DNA of 21,932 nucleotides. Source: Shimia_B sp038527375 (GTDB lineage: Bacteria; Pseudomonadota; Alphaproteobacteria; Rhodobacterales; Rhodobacteraceae). Under the pieces are notes generated by a model that saw nothing but the letters and a program-made list of their open reading frames with translations, searched no databases and had not been told where the DNA came from. The stretch lies in NCBI GenBank assembly GCA_038527375.1, contig JBCBFU010000048.1, forward strand, positions 1 through 21,932, written 5' to 3'. Positions 1 through 6,415 of the stretch are shown here, piece by piece (positions within the stretch are counted from its first letter, which is position 1; every line of letters begins with the position of its first letter). A program made the position numbers and the translations under genes.

Positions 1-355
1 GCGGCAACTGCCCACCCTTATCGACGTAAAGACAGGTGTTGAGCCGCATCAGCGCCTCATACCCCGCCTCGGACTGCGCCAGCAGGACAAGCGGGGCGGG
101 ATCGCGCGGTTTCTCCCCCGGTTGCGCCGGATCAAAGGCCACGTCGATCTGGCACCCGATGATCGGCTGCACACCGGCCTTGGCCGCGCCTTCGGAAAAC
201 TCCAGCGCCGCGAACATGTTGTTGGTGTCCGTCAGCGCCACCGCCGGCATGCCCATATCGGCAATCAGCCCGGGCAGCTTTTTCATCCGCACCGCGCCTT
301 CCAGCAGCGAATATTCCGAATGCAAGCGCAGGTGTATGAATCGCGGATCAGCCAT
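1..355 (-). CDS. dnaE: DNA polymerase III alpha subunit, N-terminal part (partial)
   Basis: Reading the reverse strand from the ATG at 355 gives about 118 residues before the window edge. They begin MADPRFIHLRLHSEYSLLEG and contain LTDTNNMFAALEFSEGAAKAG followed by QPIIGCQIDV. This is the N-terminal PHP domain of the replicative polymerase alpha subunit. The HLRLHSEYSLLEGA motif fits the DnaE1 type rather than the error-prone DnaE2/ImuC type. The usual PHP metal-site His after LTD is replaced by Thr (LTDTNN), as I recall for related DnaE proteins, so no proofreading activity is implied. The catalytic palm domain lies outside the window. The gene is divergent from the arsR-type gene and shares a 112-bp intergenic region with it. 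The start is chosen because homology begins immediately and the upstream reverse strand shows no family sequence. Confidence 0.9.
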   Translation of the reverse strand, partial: MADPRFIHLRLHSEYSLLEGAVRMKKLPGLIADMGMPAVALTDTNNMFAALEFSEGAAKAGVQPIIGCQIDVAFDPAQPGEKPRDPAPLVLLAQSEAGYEALMRLNTCLYVDKGGQLP

Positions 356-409
356 GCCCGGACCCTATCCCCGCGCCGCCCCCGGCACCAGACGCACCCC
401 CCATATAAA

Positions 410-439
410 ACTTAGCTCATCAACTAAGTGTCTTGACAC
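410..439. promoter_or_regulatory. Overlapping palindromes, candidate ArsR operator
   Basis: ACTTAG (410-415) and CTAAGT (424-429) form a perfect 6-bp inverted repeat with an 8-nt spacer. It runs straight into a second palindrome, GTGTC-TT-GACAC (428-439). A third ACTTAG copy sits at 458-463, just before the arsR-type start codon. The palindromes overlap the consensus -35 box at 433-438. Dyads of this kind are typical binding sites of dimeric winged-helix ArsR proteins, which usually control their own operon. That this regulator binds here is inferred from position. The region also serves as the upstream region of dnaE. Confidence 0.5.
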
Positions 440-463
440 GAATCGCCGCGCACCATTACTTAG
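433..463 (+). promoter_or_regulatory. Candidate promoter of the arsR-SRPBCC operon
   Basis: A perfect TTGACA (433-438) is followed after 17 nt by TTACTT (456-461), a poor match to TATAAT. Transcription would then begin about seven bases later, at or next to the ATG at 468. No Shine-Dalgarno sequence precedes that ATG, so the message may be leaderless. The -10 overlaps an ACTTAG half-site (458-463), which would suit repression by the encoded regulator. Confidence 0.4.
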
Positions 464-467
464 CCAC

Positions 468-821
468 ATGGATAACCAACCTCACACCCCGCATCTCGAT
501 GCCTTCTTCGGCGCATTGGCCGACCCGACCCGTCGCGCCGTGATCGAACGCCTGACCGCGGGCCCCGCCGCCGTCAGCGACCTGCACGCGCCCCACGACA
601 TGGCGCTGCCCACCTTCATGAAGCACCTATCGAAACTCGAGGCCGCAGGCCTCGTCCGATCCGAGAAAAAGGGCCGCGTCCGCACCGTGCATATCGAGGC
701 TGCCCCGCTGCAAACGGCTGAAACATGGCTCAACAAACAGCGCAAGCTCTGGGAGGGGCGTCTGGACCGCCTAGAACGGCTCGCTGCGCAACTCGAAGGG
801 CTGGACGACAATGACGACTGA
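468..821 (+). CDS. ArsR-family winged-helix transcriptional regulator
   Basis: The 117-residue protein starts MDNQPHTPHLDAFFGALADP. ALADPTRRAVIERL, the recognition-helix segment MALPTFMKHLSKLEAAGLVR and the wing (KKGRVRTVHIE) are the canonical ArsR/SmtB fold. No Cys-rich metal site such as ELCVCDL is present, so it belongs to the non-metal branch often paired with SRPBCC/AHSA1 genes. The open frame extends upstream to 36, but that part runs antisense to dnaE, and the homology begins at the ATG at 468. There is no visible ribosome-binding site. Its last 11 bases overlap the next gene, implying translational coupling. The probable role is autorepression of this three-gene operon; the inducer is unknown. 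Confidence 0.88.
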   Translation: MDNQPHTPHLDAFFGALADPTRRAVIERLTAGPAAVSDLHAPHDMALPTFMKHLSKLEAAGLVRSEKKGRVRTVHIEAAPLQTAETWLNKQRKLWEGRLDRLERLAAQLEGLDDNDD

Positions 822-1263
822 CACCGACACCTTCACCTTCACGCGGTCCTTCGACCTGCCGCCCGCCAAGCTATGGCACCTCCTCACCGCGCCGGAAGCC
901 CGCGAGATCTGGGGCGCGCCCAATGACGAAACCGTGCTCGAAACCCTATCTGCCGACTTCACACCCGGCGGCACCGAACACCACCGCTGCGGCCCCAAGG
1001 AGGCCCCTGAGTTCGAGGTCACGACCCGCTGGTACAACATCGACGCGCCACAAAGGGTGACCTTCACCGAACAGATCCACGCAGGCGGCGCAACTCTGGG
1101 TGCCAGCCTCGTGACCTACGCGCTCACACCCACAGCCAAAGGCACCGACCTCTCCGTCACCGTCGCCGTCGCCTCCTTCGTGGGCCCAGACATGGTCGAC
1201 GACTTCCGCGACGGCTGGACCGGCGGTCTGGCCCAACTCGACAAACTCATCGCATCCCTCTGA
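811..1263 (+). CDS. SRPBCC (AHSA1/START-like) domain protein, first copy
   Basis: This 150-residue single-domain protein shows the AHSA1 pattern: an opening beta strand (FTFTRSFDLPPAKLWHLLTAPE) with a tryptophan-containing loop (AREIWGAPND), a central WYNIDAPQRVTFTE strand, and the closing long helix (SFVGPDMVDDFRDGWTGGLAQLDKLI). SRPBCC folds form a deep hydrophobic pocket and bind lipids or other small hydrophobic ligands. In ArsR-linked operons their role is mostly undefined. It starts inside the end of the arsR-type gene (11-base overlap) and is followed after 25 bases by a paralogue. It is likely cytosolic, with no signal peptide. The family call is firm; the ligand is unknown. Confidence 0.85.
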   Translation: MTTDTDTFTFTRSFDLPPAKLWHLLTAPEAREIWGAPNDETVLETLSADFTPGGTEHHRCGPKEAPEFEVTTRWYNIDAPQRVTFTEQIHAGGATLGASLVTYALTPTAKGTDLSVTVAVASFVGPDMVDDFRDGWTGGLAQLDKLIASL

Positions 1264-1288
1264 CGAATTCCACGAAAGGACCGCACCC

Positions 1289-1726
1289 ATGGACACCGAT
1301 ACCCTCTCCTTCACCCGCACGCTCAAAGCAGCGCCCGAACGCGTCTTCACCTTGATGACCGACAGCGACGCGCGTCAGGCGTGGAACTCCCCCGGCGAAG
1401 GCTTCCACGTCACCGTCACCCACCCGGCAACAACCGCGCCCGGCGCCCGCGAAACCGCGCTGGTCACCGCCGACGGCGAACCCGACACGGTCGTGCACAC
1501 CGACTGGACCTCTGTGACGCCCGACACCATCGCCTATGCCGAAACGCTCGAAGTCGAAGGCGCGCCCATCGCGGCCTCCTTCGCCACCGCGATGCTGGAA
1601 CCCGACGGCGACGCCACCAAACTGACCCTCGAGATTGCGCTGGTCAGCTTCGCCGGCCCCGAGATGCTCGACGGCTACAAGATGGGCTGCACGGCCGCGC
1701 TCGATGCTTTGGTGAACGCCGTCTGA
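1289..1726 (+). CDS. SRPBCC (AHSA1/START-like) domain protein, second copy
   Basis: This 145-residue protein is homologous to its upstream neighbour. Both start with TDT followed by an FTRT/FTRS strand, both carry a WTSVTPDTIAYAE/WYNIDAPQRVTFTE strand, and both end in SFAGPEMLDGYK/SFVGPDMVDDFRDGW plus an amphipathic helix. The pair looks like an old tandem duplication, because identity is low outside these motifs. A good ribosome-binding site (AAAGGA) lies about eight bases before the ATG. It is the third gene of the ArsR-controlled unit, and nothing clearly related follows it before the xdh promoter. Ligand and function are unknown. Confidence 0.83.
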   Translation: MDTDTLSFTRTLKAAPERVFTLMTDSDARQAWNSPGEGFHVTVTHPATTAPGARETALVTADGEPDTVVHTDWTSVTPDTIAYAETLEVEGAPIAASFATAMLEPDGDATKLTLEIALVSFAGPEMLDGYKMGCTAALDALVNAV

Positions 1727-1814
1727 CGCGGGCCACGGGGGCACTTCCAAGCTGACCAATTGGGCAAACTCGCCGCCACGATCTGACACGACCCGCGCAT
1801 TCTGCCCCACCCCC

Positions 1815-1856
1815 TTGCAATTCCGCCCCCCGCGCTGTGTCATAGACCACAGCGCG
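1815..1856 (+). promoter_or_regulatory. Candidate xdh operon promoter with a 9-bp inverted repeat
   Basis: CGCGCTGTG (1831-1839) and CACAGCGCG (1848-1856) are a perfect inverted repeat with an 8-nt spacer, about 62 bases before xdhA. TTGCAA (1815-1820) is followed after exactly 17 bases by TGTCAT (1838-1843). Each box matches the sigma-70 consensus at 4 of 6 positions. The possible -10 therefore lies across the left arm and spacer of the dyad, the usual place for a repressor operator. There is no T-run after the hairpin, which argues against a terminator for the upstream operon. The binding protein is not encoded nearby. The rest of the gap (1727-1814, 1857-1917) shows nothing I can name. Confidence 0.45.
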
Positions 1857-1917
1857 AGGGTCTACGCCGCATCGGCCCCGCTGCCCTGCCACCCGGTACC
1901 GCGGCCCTGCGAATGAC

Positions 1918-3318
1918 ATGGACATCACCTTCCGCCTGAACGGCGAAGACGTCACGTTGCACGATCCAAATCCCACAACGACCCTCCTCGACTGGCTGCG
2001 CGAGGAAGAGGGCCTCACCGGCACCAAGGAGGGCTGCAACGAAGGCGATTGCGGCGCCTGTTCGGTCATGGTCACCGATGACGGCGGAGCCAAGGCGCTC
2101 AACGCCTGCATCCTCTTTATGCCGCAACTCCACGGCAAGGCGGTCCGCACGGTCGAAGGCATCGCCGCCCCCGACGGCACACTCCACCCCGTGCAGCAGG
2201 CCATGGTCGATCTCCACGGCTCCCAATGCGGCTTCTGCACGCCGGGCTTCGTGGTCACGATGGCCACCGATCACCTCAACAGCTCCACCGACCACGACAC
2301 GACGCTGGCGGGAAACCTGTGCCGCTGCACGGGCTACGCCCCCATCGCCCGCGCCGCCAAGGCCGCCGAGAATGACCCCATCCCCGCCCACATGCGCGAC
2401 GCACCCCCTTCCTTCGCACAAAAATACCTCGGGGGAGCGCCGGAGGCGCGGGGGCAGAGCCCCTATTTGCCCGCCTCCGCAGACGACCTCGCCGCATGGT
2501 ACGCCGACAACCCCGATGCCACCCTCATCGCTGGGGCAACCGATGTGGGCCTCTGGGTCACCAAACACTTCGCCGACCGCAAGGACGATTGGGGGCCCGT
2601 CGCCTTCCTGCACACGGCCAAAGACCTGCAAGAGATAACCGAGACAGACACCTACATCCGCCTCGGCGCCGGTGTCACCATAACCCGCGCGATGGAGGCA
2701 CTGCCCTTCGCCCAGCTCCACGACATGTTCCGCCGCTACGGCTCTGTTCAGGTGCGCAACGCGGCCACCATAGGCGGCAATATCGCCAACGGCTCGCCCA
2801 TCGGGGACAGCCCGCCACCGCTCATCGCGCTAGGGGCCACCCTGCACCTCCGCCACGGCGACACCCGGCGCGACATGCCGCTCGAAGACTTCTTCCTCGA
2901 CTACGGCAAACAGGACCGCGCCAAGGGTGAGTTCGTGGAGGCCGTCAGCATCCCCAAACAACCCGACCGCCTGCGCGTCTACAAACTCTCCAAACGCTTC
3001 GACCAAGACATCTCCGCCGTCTGCGGCGCGTTCAACATCACCGTTGACGACGGCATCGTGACCCGCGCCCGCATCGCCTTTGGCGGCCTCGCCGGGACGC
3101 CCAAACGCGCGACACACGTCGAGAACGCGCTGCGCGGCCAGCCCTGGACGACAGAGACCGTGGGCCGGGCAGTGCCCGCCTTCACAGAGGACTTCCAACC
3201 CCTCACCGATATGCGCGCGACCGCCGACTACCGCCTCACCACGGCGCAAAACATGCTCCACCGCGCGTGGCTCGAAGATCAGGGACACCAAACCGATGTG
3301 CGGGAGGTCCGCGGATGA
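1918..3318 (+). CDS. xdhA: Xanthine dehydrogenase small subunit (2Fe-2S/FAD)
   Basis: The 466-residue protein carries the electron-transfer half of xanthine dehydrogenase. Residues 1-80 are a plant-type ferredoxin fold with cluster ligands Cys40, Cys45, Cys48 (CNEGDCGAC) and Cys64. Residues 90-150 hold the second helical [2Fe-2S] domain with Cys104, Cys107, Cys135 and Cys137 (CGFC, CRC). After a linker (about 155-185), residues 190-465 are the FAD domain with ATIGGNIANGSPIGDSPP at 283-300 and KLSKRFDQDISAV. Length and order match the bacterial two-subunit enzyme of R. capsulatus. The product passes electrons from the molybdenum subunit to NAD+. Its stop overlaps the xdhB start (ATGA). No strong ribosome-binding site is visible, but the N-terminus aligns with the family. 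The linker is encoded by a REP-like hairpin element (2422-2468). Confidence 0.95.
   Translation: MDITFRLNGEDVTLHDPNPTTTLLDWLREEEGLTGTKEGCNEGDCGACSVMVTDDGGAKALNACILFMPQLHGKAVRTVEGIAAPDGTLHPVQQAMVDLHGSQCGFCTPGFVVTMATDHLNSSTDHDTTLAGNLCRCTGYAPIARAAKAAENDPIPAHMRDAPPSFAQKYLGGAPEARGQSPYLPASADDLAAWYADNPDATLIAGATDVGLWVTKHFADRKDDWGPVAFLHTAKDLQEITETDTYIRLGAGVTITRAMEALPFAQLHDMFRRYGSVQVRNAATIGGNIANGSPIGDSPPPLIALGATLHLRHGDTRRDMPLEDFFLDYGKQDRAKGEFVEAVSIPKQPDRLRVYKLSKRFDQDISAVCGAFNITVDDGIVTRARIAFGGLAGTPKRATHVENALRGQPWTTETVGRAVPAFTEDFQPLTDMRATADYRLTTAQNMLHRAWLEDQGHQTDVREVRG
2422..2468. repeat. REP-like double-hairpin element inside xdhA
   Basis: Inside the xdhA reading frame are two adjacent perfect hairpins: GCGCC-GGA-GGCGC (2437-2449) and GGGGC-AGA-GCCCC (2451-2463). 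They are preceded by AAATACCTCGGGGG (2422-2435) and followed by TATTT (2464-2468), which mirrors the AAATA at the left end. From memory, this motif combination resembles a palindromic element scattered through intergenic regions of Rhodobacteraceae genomes. Here it encodes part of the flexible linker between the iron-sulfur and FAD domains (around KYLGGAPEARGQSPYLP) without breaking the frame. Confidence 0.55.
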
Positions 3319-5618
3319 GCGTCGCAAAACCCCTCCCCCATGACAGCGCGCGGCTCCATGTGACCGGGGCCGCCCGGTATACAGACGACATCCCCACGCC
3401 CCGCGGCACGCTTCATCTGGCTTTTGGCTTCTCGACCATCGCGCGCGGCCAGATCGCCGACATGGACCTTTCCGGCGTCCGCGCGGCCCCCGGCGTGCGC
3501 GACGTCCTTACGGCGGATGACCTGCCCGCTGACAATGACGTTAGCCCCTCTGTGGGCGACGAGCCGCTTCTGTCGGACGGGGCGATCCACTATCTGGGCC
3601 AACCCCTCTTCCTCGTGGTCGCAGACACCCACCTCGCCGCGCGCGCCGCCGCGCGGCTGGGCACCGTCACCTACGCGGAGGAGCAGCCCATCCTCACCGT
3701 CGCTGCCGCCCAAGCCGCCGACAGCCGCTTTGAAGACGGGCCGCGCATCTACACCAAGGGCGACGTGGACGCCGCGCTCGCCAGCGCATCCCACAGTGTC
3801 ACCGGCACCCTCGCTTTGGGCGGGCAGGAGCACTTCTACCTTGAAGGTCAGGCCTCCCTCGCCGTCCCGCAAGAGGGCGGCGATGTCACCGTCCACACCT
3901 CCACGCAGCACCCGTCTGAAATCCAGCACAAGGTCGCGGGCGCACTGGGCGTTCCTTTCAATGCCGTCCGGGTCGAGGTCCGCCGCATGGGCGGCGGCTT
4001 TGGCGGCAAGGAAAGCCAAGGCAACGCGCTGGCCGTGGCCTGCGCCATCGCCGCGACCCGCACGGGCCGTCCCTGCAAGATGCGCTACGACCGCGACGAT
4101 GACATGATCATCACCGGCAAGCGCCACGCGTTCGAGATCGAATATTCAGTCGGCTTTGATGCCACGGGCCGCCTGACCGCCGTCGACTTCACCCATCACG
4201 TCCTGTGCGGCTGGGCGCAAGACCTGTCGCTGCCCGTAGCAGACCGCGCGATGCTGCACGCCGACAACGCCTATGACCTGCCCGCCGCGCGTATCACCAG
4301 CCACCGCTGGAAGACCAACCACCAATCCGCCACCGCCTTTCGCGGCTTCGGCGGGCCACAAGGCATGGTCGGGATCGAGCGTGTGATGGACCACGTCGCC
4401 CATGATCTGGGTCTCGATCCTTTGGAAGTGCGGCGCGTGAATCTTTATCGTTCGGCAGGGAGTATTTCGGGCCAGAAGAAGGTTGGAGTGACGCCCTACG
4501 GGATGGAGGTCACGGATTCGATCGCGGCCGAGATGATGGGCGCGCTAGCCGAAACCTCCGACTACGCCGCACGGCGCGCCGCGGTGGATGCTTGGAATGC
4601 AGAAAACCCTGTCCTCAAGAAAGGCATCGCGCTTACCCCCGTGAAGTTCGGGATCAGTTTCACGTTGACCCACCTCAATCAGGCGGGCGCACTGGTGCAT
4701 ATCTACTCGGACGGCTCTATCCACCTGAACCACGGCGGGACCGAGATGGGGCAAGGGCTGTTCCAGAAGGTCGCGCAGGTGGCAGCCGACCGCTTTGGCG
4801 TGAGGATGGACGCTGTGAAAATCACCGCGACCGACACTGGCAAGGTGCCCAACACCTCGGCCACCGCCGCCTCCTCAGGCTCCGACCTCAACGGCATGGC
4901 GGTCAAAGCCGCCTGCGACACGATCCGCGACCGCATGGCCGCACATCTGGCACAGTTGCACCAATGCCGCCCAGACGAGGTGCGCTTTGCAGGCGGCAAG
5001 GTGACGGCGGCCGGGGCCGAGTTGACCTTCGCGCAAGCCACGCAGCTCTGTTACGTGGGACGCGTCTCCCTCTCCGCCACGGGGTTCTACAAGACCCCCG
5101 ATATCGAATGGGACCGCATCAAGGGCCATGGCCGCCCGTTCTTCTATTTCGCCTACGGGGCCTCGGTCTCCGAAGTCGTGGTCGATCTCCTCACCGGCGA
5201 AAACCGCATCCTGCGCACGGATATCCTCCACGACGCGGGCCGGTCCCTGAACCCCGCGCTGGATATCGGCCAGATCGAAGGCGGCTTCGTGCAAGGTGCA
5301 GGCTGGCTGACCATGGAAGAACTCGTCTGGGACGAACGTGGCGCGCTGAAAACCCACGCGCCCGCGACCTACAAGATCCCCGGCATCGCGGACCGACCCG
5401 ACATCTTCAACGTCGCCTTGTGGGATGGAGAGAACGCGTCGGACACCATCTATCGGTCAAAGGCCGTGGGCGAGCCGCCCTTCATGCACGGCATCTCGGT
5501 CTTTCTGGCGCTGTCGAACGCGCTGGCCAGTGTCGGCGGTGCCTACCCGTCGCTCGATGCGCCCGCCACGCCCGAACGGCTGATGATGACCGCCCGCCGA
5601 CTGGCCCAAAGCACCTAA
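3315..5618 (+). CDS. xdhB: Xanthine dehydrogenase molybdopterin-binding subunit
   Basis: This is the 767-residue catalytic subunit that hydroxylates hypoxanthine and xanthine at the Moco site. Visible family motifs, in order: the N-terminal aldehyde oxidase/xanthine dehydrogenase hammerhead domain (VTGAARYTDDIP); GGQEHFYLEGQ, carrying the substrate-binding Glu; RRMGGGFGGKE, which contacts the cofactor; TAFRGFGGPQGM with the Arg that distinguishes xanthine from aldehyde enzymes; GGTEMGQGLFQKV; and VGEPPF near residue 720, whose Glu is the catalytic base. All key residues are present. The ATG at 3315 shares four bases with the xdhA stop and removes a 16-codon upstream extension that overlaps xdhA. 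XdhA and XdhB form a heterotetramer in the cytoplasm. Confidence 0.96.
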   Translation: MSVAKPLPHDSARLHVTGAARYTDDIPTPRGTLHLAFGFSTIARGQIADMDLSGVRAAPGVRDVLTADDLPADNDVSPSVGDEPLLSDGAIHYLGQPLFLVVADTHLAARAAARLGTVTYAEEQPILTVAAAQAADSRFEDGPRIYTKGDVDAALASASHSVTGTLALGGQEHFYLEGQASLAVPQEGGDVTVHTSTQHPSEIQHKVAGALGVPFNAVRVEVRRMGGGFGGKESQGNALAVACAIAATRTGRPCKMRYDRDDDMIITGKRHAFEIEYSVGFDATGRLTAVDFTHHVLCGWAQDLSLPVADRAMLHADNAYDLPAARITSHRWKTNHQSATAFRGFGGPQGMVGIERVMDHVAHDLGLDPLEVRRVNLYRSAGSISGQKKVGVTPYGMEVTDSIAAEMMGALAETSDYAARRAAVDAWNAENPVLKKGIALTPVKFGISFTLTHLNQAGALVHIYSDGSIHLNHGGTEMGQGLFQKVAQVAADRFGVRMDAVKITATDTGKVPNTSATAASSGSDLNGMAVKAACDTIRDRMAAHLAQLHQCRPDEVRFAGGKVTAAGAELTFAQATQLCYVGRVSLSATGFYKTPDIEWDRIKGHGRPFFYFAYGASVSEVVVDLLTGENRILRTDILHDAGRSLNPALDIGQIEGGFVQGAGWLTMEELVWDERGALKTHAPATYKIPGIADRPDIFNVALWDGENASDTIYRSKAVGEPPFMHGISVFLALSNALASVGGAYPSLDAPATPERLMMTARRLAQST

Positions 5619-5621
5619 TCC

Positions 5622-6386
5622 ATGACCGCGACCATCACCGTCACTGTGGTCGGGACCAAGGGATCGGTCCCGCGCGAAGTCGGCGCCACGATGCAGGTCG
5701 ACGCACACGGCATCCGTGGCACCATTGGCGGCGGGTCGCTGGAGTGGCAGGCCATGGCCCACGCCCGCGCCATGCTGGCCGCAGGCACCGCAAGCGACCG
5801 GCAGACCTATGCGCTCGGCCCCGATATGGGGCAGTGCTGCGGGGGCGTCGTGAGTTTAGAGTTTTCCTCGCATGCGGTGGAGGCCGTCGCTCCGCCGGGG
5901 CCACCGCTCTTTATCTGGGGGGCGGGCCACGTGGGCCGCGCGATCGCGCAGGTGATGGCCCCGCTGGCAGATCGCGACATCTACATCATCGACGTGGCCG
6001 CAGACCGCTTTGCGCCGGATCTGCCGAGCGGGGTCAACCAGACCGTCGCCGCCGATCCGCTCGCGCTTGTCCCCCGCGTGCCGCCCGGCGCGGATAATCT
6101 TTTGGTAACCTATTCCCACGACCTTGATCTGGCATTGTGTGATGCCCTGCTGCGCCACGGATTTGGCAGCTGTGGTTTGATTGGATCGGCGACAAAATGG
6201 GCAAGGTTTCGGAAAAGGCTGTCAGCCATGGGGCATAGCGACGCCCAAATTAACAGCATTGCCTGCCCAATAGGCGAACCAAGCCTCGGCAAACACCCAC
6301 AGGCCATTGCGATTGGCGTGGCCGCGCGTCTAGTGTCACGGTCGGAAGACGCCGCGCCGCTGGGGCAACCCGGGCGCGTCGAATAG
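5622..6386 (+). CDS. xdhC: XdhC molybdenum cofactor insertion/maturation factor
   Basis: The 254-residue protein binds molybdenum cofactor, promotes its sulfuration and hands it to XdhB. The N-terminal XdhC/CoxI domain shows TKGSVPREVGATMQV, GTIGGGSLEWQAM and a GQCCGG motif whose cysteines are implicated in cofactor binding. The C-terminal Rossmann domain starts FIWGAGHVGRAIAQ and ends with GLIGSATKWARFRKRL and CPIGEPSLGKHPQAIAIGVAARL, both family hallmarks. The start lies three bases after the xdhB stop with no obvious ribosome-binding site, so translation probably depends on xdhB. The N-terminus begins directly at the first strand and is somewhat shorter than many homologues. Confidence 0.93.
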   Translation: MTATITVTVVGTKGSVPREVGATMQVDAHGIRGTIGGGSLEWQAMAHARAMLAAGTASDRQTYALGPDMGQCCGGVVSLEFSSHAVEAVAPPGPPLFIWGAGHVGRAIAQVMAPLADRDIYIIDVAADRFAPDLPSGVNQTVAADPLALVPRVPPGADNLLVTYSHDLDLALCDALLRHGFGSCGLIGSATKWARFRKRLSAMGHSDAQINSIACPIGEPSLGKHPQAIAIGVAARLVSRSEDAAPLGQPGRVE

Positions 6387-6415
6387 GGGGCGCCTGACGG
6401 GCGCATGGGAGATAG

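Noticed and set aside
36..467. Upstream extension of the ArsR-type gene
   Set aside because: It runs antisense through dnaE and the promoter region; ArsR homology begins at the ATG at 468.
1727..1917. Riboswitch or small RNA upstream of xdhA
   Set aside because: Only one simple dyad is visible; I could not find the conserved core of a purine or molybdenum-cofactor riboswitch, and the space after the dyad is about 60 bases.
4592..6097. 501-codon plus-strand open frame across xdhB and xdhC
   Set aside because: It is in a different frame from two well-supported genes, with Arg-rich low-complexity translation and no family motif.
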